A stretch of 64,000 nt of DNA, taken from positions 310,001-374,000 of the forward strand of contig NZ_JODC01000001.1 in NCBI RefSeq assembly GCF_000720765.1, read 5' to 3'. Under the pieces are notes generated by a model. It saw only the letters and a list, made by a program, of their open reading frames with translations, was not told the origin of the DNA and made no database searches. The position numbers and the translations under genes are program-made. Position 1 is the stretch's first letter. Every line of letters starts with the position of its first letter. The DNA comes from Streptomyces sp. NRRL S-646. GTDB taxonomy: Bacteria > Actinomycetota > Actinomycetes > Streptomycetales > Streptomycetaceae. Shown here piece by piece: positions 53,077-59,813 of the stretch.

Positions 53077-53877
53077 ATGGGTGGGACCGAACACCTCACC
53101 GTGCAGCGCGAAGGCGCCACACTGGTGCTCACGCTCAACAGGCCGGACGCCAAGAACGCGCTCTCGCTGTCCATGCTCGTAGGCCTGTACGACGGCTGGA
53201 TCGCGGCCGACGAGGACGACGCCGTCCGCTCGATCGTGCTGACCGGCGCGGGCGGCGCGTTCTGCGCCGGCATGGACCTCAAGGCCCTCGCGGGCAAGGG
53301 CATGGAGGGAGAGCAGTACCGGGACCGCCTCAAGGCCGACCCTGACCTGCACTGGAAGGCGATGCTGCGCCACCACCGCCCCCTCAAGCCGGTGATCGCC
53401 GCCGTCGAGGGTTACTGCGTGGCGGGCGGAACCGAGATCCTCCAGGGCACCGACATACGCGTCGCGGGCGAGTCGGCGACCTTCGGGCTCTTCGAGGTCA
53501 AACGCGGACTGTTCCCCATCGGCGGATCCACGGTCCGCCTGCAGCGGCAGATCCCGCGCACCCACGCGCTGGAGATGCTGCTCACGGGGCGCCCCTACAC
53601 CGCCCGGGAGGCCGCCGACGTGGGCCTGATCGGTCATGTCGTGCCCGACGGCACCGCCCTCGCCAAGGCCCTGGAGATCGCCGACCAGATCAACGCCTGC
53701 GGCCCGCTCGCCGTGGAGGCCGTCAAGGCGTCCGTCTACGAGACCGCCGAGATGACGGAGACCGACGGGCTCGCCTCCGAACTCAAGCGGGGATGGCCGG
53801 TCTTCGACACGGCCGACGCCAAGGAAGGGGCCCGCGCCTTTGCGGAGAAACGGCCGCCCGTTTACAGGCGCGCGTAG
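53077..53877 (+). CDS. Enoyl-CoA hydratase/isomerase (crotonase family)
   Basis: 266 residues from ATG 53077; GTG 53074 is adjacent, and the AGGGGAG site serves either. Oxyanion-hole segments are GAGGAFCAGMDLKALAGKG near residue 62 and AVEGYCVAGGTEILQGTD near residue 108, followed by FGLFEVKRGLFPIGGSTVRL, with Glu in the position that activates water. It hydrates 2-enoyl-CoA in a beta-oxidation-like route. First gene of the rightward unit leading to DUF35 and the thiolase-fold genes, after a 140-base gap. Confidence 0.9.
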   Translation: MGGTEHLTVQREGATLVLTLNRPDAKNALSLSMLVGLYDGWIAADEDDAVRSIVLTGAGGAFCAGMDLKALAGKGMEGEQYRDRLKADPDLHWKAMLRHHRPLKPVIAAVEGYCVAGGTEILQGTDIRVAGESATFGLFEVKRGLFPIGGSTVRLQRQIPRTHALEMLLTGRPYTAREAADVGLIGHVVPDGTALAKALEIADQINACGPLAVEAVKASVYETAEMTETDGLASELKRGWPVFDTADAKEGARAFAEKRPPVYRRA

Positions 53878-53908
53878 CGCTGCGTCGGCTCAGGCCGGTT
53901 CGGGCACT

Positions 53909-53973
53909 GCGGGCCGGATGCGGCTGGTCGCGCCCCCGCGGCGGAGCCGCACATGTCACAGCCCCGCGCCCCT
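53909..53973 (-). repeat. Dispersed intergenic repeat, copy B (inverted)
   Basis: On the minus strand reads AGGGGCGCGGGGCTGTGACA, then TGTGCGGCTCCGCCGC and GGGGCGCGACCAGCCGCAT. It is the closest to copy A (43694) and copy C (62720). It lies after the crotonase stop. Confidence 0.65.
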
Positions 53974-54017
53974 GACAGGGCGCGTCCTCACCGTCGACTT
54001 CTCAAGGAGGTGGCCCG

Positions 54018-54959
54018 GTGGCCGAAGTCCTCAAGGCTCCCCTCGCCGTTGAATTCCCCTTCACCCGCTCCCTCGGCCCGGTCCAGAGTGCCTTTCTGAC
54101 CGGCCTGCGTGAGCGGGTCGTCCTCGGGGTGAGGACCGGTGACGGCCGTGTCCTCGTCCCACCCGTCGAGTACGACCCCGTCACCGCCGAGGAGATCCGC
54201 GACCTGGTCGAGGTCGCCCCCACCGGCACGGTCACCACCTGGGCCTGGAACCACGACCCCCGCCGCGGCCAGCCCCTCGACACCCCCTTCGCCTGGGTCC
54301 TGGTCCGTCTCGACGGCGCCGACACCGCCCTCCTGCACGCCCTCGACGTCCCTGCACCGGACGCCGTGCACACCGGCATGCGCGTCCGCATCCGCTGGGC
54401 CGAAGCGCGCGAGGGCGCCATCACCGACATCGGCTGCTTCGAGCCGTACGACGGCGAACCGGCCCAACCGACGGGTCACAGCGGCGAGTTCGAGGACGCG
54501 ATCAGCGGCATCGTCGCCCCCGCCCGCCTCGACTACACCTACTCGCCCGGCCGAGCCCAGACCGCGTACATCACCGCCCTCGCCGAGCGCCGCACGGTCG
54601 GCGAACGCTGCCCCTCCTGCCGCAAGGTGTACGTCCCGCCCCGGGGCGCCTGCCCCACCTGCGGCCTCGCCACTTCGGAGCAGGTCGAGGTGGGGCCGCG
54701 CGGCACGGTCACCACGTACTGCATCGTCAACATCAAGGCGAAGAACCTGGACATCGAAGTCCCGTACGTCTACGCCCACATCGCCCTCGACGGCGCCGAC
54801 CTCGCGCTGCACGGCCGTATCGGCGGCATTCCCTACGACCAGGTGCGCATGGGACTGCGCGTCGAACCGGTGTGGACCGAAGGAGCCCGCTATCCCGACC
54901 ACTACCGGCCCACGGGAGAGCCCGACGCGGAGTACGACACCTACAAGGAGCTGCTGTGA
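54018..54959 (+). CDS. DUF35 OB-fold protein with zinc ribbon, ChsH2-like
   Basis: 313 residues from GTG 54018 with a near-perfect AAGGAGGTG upstream. Two OB-fold (DUF35) halves are visible, each with a GTVTT strand (VAPTGTVTTWAWN and GPRGTVTTYCIVN). The second half is preceded by a rubredoxin-like zinc ribbon CPSC...CPTCG near residue 200. DUF35 proteins bind acyl-CoA and are obligate partners of thiolase-fold aldolases. A TGATG junction couples it to the first thiolase-fold gene. Confidence 0.9.
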   Translation: MAEVLKAPLAVEFPFTRSLGPVQSAFLTGLRERVVLGVRTGDGRVLVPPVEYDPVTAEEIRDLVEVAPTGTVTTWAWNHDPRRGQPLDTPFAWVLVRLDGADTALLHALDVPAPDAVHTGMRVRIRWAEAREGAITDIGCFEPYDGEPAQPTGHSGEFEDAISGIVAPARLDYTYSPGRAQTAYITALAERRTVGERCPSCRKVYVPPRGACPTCGLATSEQVEVGPRGTVTTYCIVNIKAKNLDIEVPYVYAHIALDGADLALHGRIGGIPYDQVRMGLRVEPVWTEGARYPDHYRPTGEPDAEYDTYKELL

Positions 54960-56005
54960 TGCGTGACATAGCACTGGTGGCCTTCGCGCAGACCGACCAC
55001 CGGCGCACCAGCGAGGAGCTCTCCGAGGTGGAGATGCTCATGCCGGTGCTGCATGATGTCCTGGCCCAGACCGGGCTGAAGACCGCCGACATCGGCTTCA
55101 CCTGCTCCGGCTCCAGCGACTACCTGGCTGGGCGCGCCTTCTCCTTCACCCTCGCCCTCGACGGCGTAGGCGCCTGGCCGCCGATCTCCGAGTCGCACGT
55201 CGAGATGGACGGCGCCTGGGCCCTGTACGAGGCGTGGACGAAACTCCTCACCGGGGACGCCGACACCGCCCTCGTCTACTCGTACGGCAAGTCCTCACCC
55301 GGCTCCGTACGCGACGTCCTGACCCGGCAGCTCGACCCGTACTACGTGGCGCCCCTGTGGCCCGACTCCGTGGCCCTGGCCGCGCTGCAGGCACAGGCCC
55401 TGATCGACGCGGGCGACACCGACGAGCCCGCACTCGCCGCCGTCGCAGCCCGCAGCCGTGCGGACGCCGCCGCCAACTCCCATGCCCAGCTGCGAGGTTC
55501 GGTGCCCCAAGGGGACTACCTCGTACGGCCCCTGCGTACCGGTGACTGCCCGCCCATCGGCGACGGGGCGGCCGCCGTGATCCTCGCGGCGGGGGAGCGG
55601 GCCCGGCAACTGTGCGAACGGCCCGCCTGGATCCGCGGCATCGACCACCGCATCGAAGCCCACGGCCTCGGCGTCCGCGACCTGACCGACTCGCCCTCCA
55701 CCCGCCTGGCCGCCGAGCAGGCCGGCGCCTTCGAACGGCCCGTCGACACCGCCGAGTTGCACGCACCCTTCACCTCGCAGGAGGTCGTTCTGCGCAAGGC
55801 ACTGCAGCTCGGCGACGACGTGCGGGTCAACCCGTCCGGCGGGGCCCTCGCCGCCAACCCGATCATGGCCGCCGGGCTCATCCGCATCGGTGAGGCCGCC
55901 GCCGGCATCCACCGGGGCGACTCCGACCGGGCGCTCGCCCACGCCACCTCCGGGCCCTGTCTGCAGCAGAACCTGGTCGCCGTACTCGAAGGGGATCCGC
56001 GATGA
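54959..56005 (+). CDS. Thiolase-fold protein lacking the nucleophilic Cys (lipid-transfer/aldolase type)
   Basis: 348 residues. Thiolase fold with MRDIALVAFAQTDHRRTSEE at the N-terminus and VNPSGGALAANPIMAAGLIR near residue 290. At the place of the thiolase Cys (CASG) the sequence reads SHVEMDGAWALYEA, and the second catalytic motif GHP is replaced by ANP. Thiolytic cleavage is therefore unlikely. A C-terminal HATSGPCLQQNLVAVLEG is kept. It may be the non-catalytic or aldolase half of a heteromer with the downstream gene (ATGA overlap). Confidence 0.85.
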   Translation: MRDIALVAFAQTDHRRTSEELSEVEMLMPVLHDVLAQTGLKTADIGFTCSGSSDYLAGRAFSFTLALDGVGAWPPISESHVEMDGAWALYEAWTKLLTGDADTALVYSYGKSSPGSVRDVLTRQLDPYYVAPLWPDSVALAALQAQALIDAGDTDEPALAAVAARSRADAAANSHAQLRGSVPQGDYLVRPLRTGDCPPIGDGAAAVILAAGERARQLCERPAWIRGIDHRIEAHGLGVRDLTDSPSTRLAAEQAGAFERPVDTAELHAPFTSQEVVLRKALQLGDDVRVNPSGGALAANPIMAAGLIRIGEAAAGIHRGDSDRALAHATSGPCLQQNLVAVLEGDPR

Positions 56006-57168
56006 GCAAGGAACCCGTGGCCGTCGTAGGCATCGGCCAGACCAAGCACGTGGCGGCCCGGCGGGACGTGTCGATCGCCGGACTTGTCCGTGAGGCGGCC
56101 CAACGAGCCCTTGAGGACGCCGAGTTGAGCTGGGCCGACATTGACGCCGTAGTCATCGGCAAGGCGCCCGACTTCTTCGAGGGCGTGATGATGCCGGAGC
56201 TCTACCTCGCCGACGCGCTCGGCGCGGTGGGCAAACCCATGCTGCGGGTGCACACCGCCGGATCCGTCGGCGGCTCGACTGCACTCGTCGCCGCCAACCT
56301 GGTCGCGGCCCGCGTCCACGGCACCGTGCTGACGCTGGCCTTCGAAAAGCAGTCCGAGTCCAACGCCATGTGGGGCCTGTCCCTGCCGATCCCCTTCCAG
56401 CAGCCGCTGCTCGCCGGGGCCGGCGGCTTCTTCGCCCCGCACGTGCGCGCGTACATGCGACGCACCGGCGCGCCCGACACGGTCGGCTCGCTGGTGGCCT
56501 ACAAGGACCGGCGCAACGCCCTGAAGAACCCCTACGCCCACCTGCACGAGCACGACATCACCCTGGAGAAGGTCCAGGCCTCGCCCATGCTGTGGGACCC
56601 GATCCGCTACTCCGAGACCTGCCCGTCCTCCGACGGGGCCTGCGCCATGGTGCTGACGGACCGGGCGGGCGCGGCCCGCGCGCCCCGGCCGGCGGCGTGG
56701 ATGCTGGGCGGCGCCATGCGCAGCGAGCCCACCCTCTTCGCCGGCAAGGACGCCGTGTCGCCGCAGGCCGGCAAGGACTGTGCCGCCGACGTGTACCGGC
56801 AGGCCGGCATCGCCGACCCGCGCCGCGACATCGACGCCGTCGAGATGTATGTGCCGTTCTCCTGGTACGAGCCCATGTGGCTGGAGAACCTCGGCTTCGC
56901 CGACGAGGGCGAGGGCTGGAAACTCACCGAATCAGGGGTGACCGAGCTGGACGGCGACCTGCCCGTCAACATGTCGGGCGGCGTCCTGTCGACCAATCCC
57001 ATCGGCGCCTCCGGCATGATCCGCTTTGCCGAGGCGGCGCTCCAGGTGCGCGGGCAGGCCGGAGAACACCAGGTGGAAGGGGCCCGACGGGTCCTCGGGC
57101 ACGCCTACGGGGGCGGATCGCAGTTCTTCTCGATGTGGCTCGTGGGGAGCGAACCTCCGGACTCGTAA
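56002..57168 (+). CDS. Thiolase-fold protein lacking the nucleophilic Cys, Ltp2-like
   Basis: 388 residues. GIGQTKHVAARRDVSIAGLV near the start, RVHTAGSVGGSTALVAANLV at the nucleophile position (Ser/Gly, no Cys), YKDRRNALKNPYAHLH, and VNMSGGVLSTNPIGASGMIR, where TNP replaces the GHP of thiolases. The ending GHAYGGGSQFFSMWLVG is typical of actinobacterial lipid-transfer proteins such as Ltp2, a retro-aldolase that works with a DUF35 partner in steroid side-chain breakdown. A retro-aldol role is inferred. Confidence 0.87.
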   Translation: MSKEPVAVVGIGQTKHVAARRDVSIAGLVREAAQRALEDAELSWADIDAVVIGKAPDFFEGVMMPELYLADALGAVGKPMLRVHTAGSVGGSTALVAANLVAARVHGTVLTLAFEKQSESNAMWGLSLPIPFQQPLLAGAGGFFAPHVRAYMRRTGAPDTVGSLVAYKDRRNALKNPYAHLHEHDITLEKVQASPMLWDPIRYSETCPSSDGACAMVLTDRAGAARAPRPAAWMLGGAMRSEPTLFAGKDAVSPQAGKDCAADVYRQAGIADPRRDIDAVEMYVPFSWYEPMWLENLGFADEGEGWKLTESGVTELDGDLPVNMSGGVLSTNPIGASGMIRFAEAALQVRGQAGEHQVEGARRVLGHAYGGGSQFFSMWLVGSEPPDS

Positions 57169-57261
57169 AAGACTCCGGAAAGGTCCCCCTCACGTGGCCT
57201 GTCGGCATCAGAAACCGATCGCTAGGCTGGCCGCGGACGACGAATCGGGAGGAGCACGGAC

Positions 57262-57504
57262 GTGGCCGAGAGCACCATCCAGCAGCACCCGCTTGCGGGC
57301 TGGGACAAGCCTGAGCTGGACCTCAGCACCGCCGATTGGCACTCGAGCAGCCGTGGCCTGGGGGATGTCCAGATCGCTTTTGTCGAGGGATTCATCGCGA
57401 TGCGCAACAGCGGCCGCCCGGAAAGCCCTTCCTTGATCTTCACGCCTGCGGAATGGGGCGCGTTCGTGTCGGGGGCGCGGGAAGGAGAGTTCGACCTGAC
57501 GTGA
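57262..57504 (+). CDS. DUF397 family protein
   Basis: 80 residues from GTG 57262 with GGGAGGAGC upstream. The core DWHSSSRGLGDVQIAFVEGF and the ending LIFTPAEWGAFVSGAREGEF are DUF397. In Streptomyces such small proteins usually accompany an XRE regulator and act in signalling or development, but no XRE partner is adjacent here. Confidence 0.9.
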   Translation: MAESTIQQHPLAGWDKPELDLSTADWHSSSRGLGDVQIAFVEGFIAMRNSGRPESPSLIFTPAEWGAFVSGAREGEFDLT

Positions 57505-57654
57505 CCCGGCGGCCCTGCGGCTGAGCCGACGGGCCGATCCGGGGGTGTTCCACCCGTCTTTGCGGACACGCGACCTTGAGCGCCCTTCCCGGGCCGATGC
57601 CTGAGCGAGGCTGGCCCCGGGAAGGGAAGGTCGTCTCCCGGAGATGAGGAACCC

Positions 57655-58560
57655 ATGAGCAGCACCCTGCCGGTCATCGCGGCGGTGGACGGTTCGGACG
57701 ACAGCCTGCGCGCCCTGGACTGGGCCCTCGACGACGCCCGCAGACGCGGGGTGCCGCTGCGAGTGGTTCATGTGCGGCAGTACGCCGTCTGGGCGCAGCC
57801 CGACATCCTTGCCGCCGGGCCGCCGGAGCCGGGCGACGATCCGGTGCTCGGCCAGGTGCGCACGTATCTGGAGGGGCGGTCCGACCTCCCGGCCGTGGAA
57901 TACCACGGGCTGGAGGGGGTGCCGGGCGCCATCCTGCCCGAACTGGGCGCCCGCGCCCAGCTGTTGGTGCTGGGCTCCCGAGGGCGCGGCGGTTTCGCCA
58001 GTCTGCTGCTCGGCTCCAGCGGCATGGCTGCCGCCCGCGACGCCGAGTGCCCCGTCGTGGTGGTGCCCCGGCCCGGCCGTGAGGTGCACGGCGACGTACC
58101 GGTCGAGCCCGGCCCGCGCGTGGTCGTCGGCCTGCCGGTGGACAGCCCCGACGAGGCGACCCTGGCCTTCGCCTTCACCGAGGCCGGGCTGCGCGGCGCC
58201 CGCCTCCATGTGGTCGCCGCCTACATGTGGCCCGTGCAGACCTGGGTCACCCCAGGCGAACTCGTCCCGCCGCTGGCCGACCAGCACGCCGTCGAGAACC
58301 AGACGTGGACCCTCGCCGAGGGCTTCCTCACCCCGCACCGCTCAAGACACCCCGACGTCCCCGTCGACACATACGCGATGCCGGGCGACGCGGCGGGCCA
58401 GCTGGTCGCGGCCTCCAAGGACGCCGGCCTGGTCGTCGTGGGCCGTCACCGCCGCCGCCTGCTGGCCCCCGCCCGCATGATGGGCTCGGTCGCCCAGGCG
58501 GTCCTGCTGCACGCGGCGGCCCCGGTGGCGGTGGTACCGCCGGCAACGGGGGAGGGATGA
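57655..58560 (+). CDS. Universal stress protein, tandem domains
   Basis: 301 residues with two Usp domains. The first begins VIAAVDGSDDSLRALDWALD and has the ATP-binding LLVLGSRGRGGFASLLLGSS near residue 105. The second begins VVVGLPVDSPDEATLAFAF and has LVVVGRHRRRLLAPARMMG near residue 262, where the Gly pattern is changed to RRR and may bind ATP less well. ATG 57655 has GATGAGG upstream. Its stop overlaps the start of the next, damaged gene. Confidence 0.9.
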   Translation: MSSTLPVIAAVDGSDDSLRALDWALDDARRRGVPLRVVHVRQYAVWAQPDILAAGPPEPGDDPVLGQVRTYLEGRSDLPAVEYHGLEGVPGAILPELGARAQLLVLGSRGRGGFASLLLGSSGMAAARDAECPVVVVPRPGREVHGDVPVEPGPRVVVGLPVDSPDEATLAFAFTEAGLRGARLHVVAAYMWPVQTWVTPGELVPPLADQHAVENQTWTLAEGFLTPHRSRHPDVPVDTYAMPGDAAGQLVAASKDAGLVVVGRHRRRLLAPARMMGSVAQAVLLHAAAPVAVVPPATGEG

Positions 58561-59112
58561 GGGCCTGCGGCCGCTGGGCCCGTCCAGCGGCGGGGCATGC
58601 GCACGACCTGGCGGATCCCGCAGGGCTCGCCACCTGGGTCCGTGCCCACCCCGACGCCGTGCCGGAAGCCGTCGCCTTTGTCGCCGACGACGCGAGCCTC
58701 ACCGCCGTACGCGACCTGCGGGCAGCCGTCCGTGCCCTCTTCGCCCACGCCGTACGCCCCGCCGAACCCAGCCGCGCCGACGCGGCCCGCCTCCTGCCCG
58801 TACCCGAAGCCCTCGCACGCCTCAACGCCGCGGACGCCCGCACCCCGACCGTCCCCGTGCTGCGCTGGCCCGAGGGAGCCGAACCCGCCGTCCACAGAAA
58901 GGCGGCCGTCGGCGCGCACGACCTCACCGCGACTCTCGCGCAGGCCGCGATCGCCTTCCTCGCCGGCCCCGACCGGCAGCGGCTGCGCGCCTGCCACGCG
59001 CCGGCGCTACTTCCTCAAGGAGTACCCGCGCCAGGAGTGGTGCCAGCCCTCCTGCGGCAACCGTGCACGCGTCGCCCGGCACCACCACCGGCACAGGACC
59101 GTCCAGGCGTGA
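58557..59112 (+). pseudogene. ABATE/CGNR zinc-finger regulator, frameshifted
   Basis: ATG 58557 overlaps the usp stop. The first frame has the ABATE-type helical domain (LADPAGLATWVRAHPDAVPE, LTAVRDLRAAVRALFAHAVR). It should run into the C-terminal zinc finger LRAC.A..C.RYFLKE but the frame breaks near 59000. The remainder RYFLKEYPRQEWCQPSCGNR then ARVARHHHRH, with the CGNR motif, follows in another frame to 59112. A few bases around the first zinc Cys pair are missing. The N-terminus also looks short. Confidence 0.75.
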
Positions 59113-59116
59113 CGAG

Positions 59117-59548
59117 TCACCCGACCTGGATGTGCTTGTTCATCCCGAGCTGCTTGTGACTGTCGACCGGGCAGTACAGGTCGTACGTGCCCTTCTTGAA
59201 GGTCACCGTCACCATCGCCTGCTGACCGCTCTGGATGTTCTTGGTCTTGGCGTCCTCCACGCCGGGCCCGTCGATGGACAGGGCGTGCGTGACCTTGCCT
59301 GCGTTGTCGGCGACGAAGGTGTAGGTGCCCGGTGTGAACGACGACCGGGACAGCTTCAGCCCGTATTCGGTCTCGGTGACCGTCACCCGTGTCCCCGAGG
59401 CCTTGCTCGCGCCTGAGGAGGCCGAGCCGCCTCCTCCGCCCCCGCCCCCGCTGGAGCAGGCGGCCAGGACGAGAGCGGCTGCGAACACCGACGCCGTGAC
59501 CCCGAGTGCCGCACCCGTCGTGCGGGACTTGCGTGCCGTGAGTTCCAT
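59117..59548 (-). CDS. Cupredoxin-like lipoprotein
   Basis: 143 residues from ATG 59548, which sits nine bases after AAGGGG; ATG 59557 is too close to it. Signal peptide with lipobox LAAC (Cys about 29), a Gly/Ser linker, then a cupredoxin barrel: TRVTVTETEYGLKLSRSSF, NAGKVTHALSIDGPG with the first His, and TYDLYCPVDSHKQLGMN, giving Cys, His and Met in type I copper order. A membrane-bound blue-copper electron carrier is likely. Solitary and divergent from the LuxR regulator. Confidence 0.9.
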   Translation of the reverse strand: MELTARKSRTTGAALGVTASVFAAALVLAACSSGGGGGGGGSASSGASKASGTRVTVTETEYGLKLSRSSFTPGTYTFVADNAGKVTHALSIDGPGVEDAKTKNIQSGQQAMVTVTFKKGTYDLYCPVDSHKQLGMNKHIQVG

Positions 59549-59813
59549 GTGGCTCATCCCCTTCCGGGCCTGCCCGCTACCGGTCGGGCTTGTCCGCGTC
59601 TGCCACGGGAGACCCTCTATGGTGGATACGGACAGAGATGTCCCATTGTTCAGGGCGGCCTCCACAGCGGTGGCGAACAGCCCCTGAAGCAGCTCGGTCA
59701 GTAATGGGCAGACCGGTTCGCGCGACCCCCGCGAGGCGTACGCTGAGGTGCCTGTAGGTCACGGTGCGCGCCCGCTCCCCGCGCGGGCGCACCACCGTGG
59801 CAGGGGGTATGCC

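Noticed and set aside
54959..57168. Calling both genes acetyl-CoA acetyltransferases
   Set aside because: The nucleophilic Cys and the GHP His motif are absent from both, so thiolase activity is unlikely.
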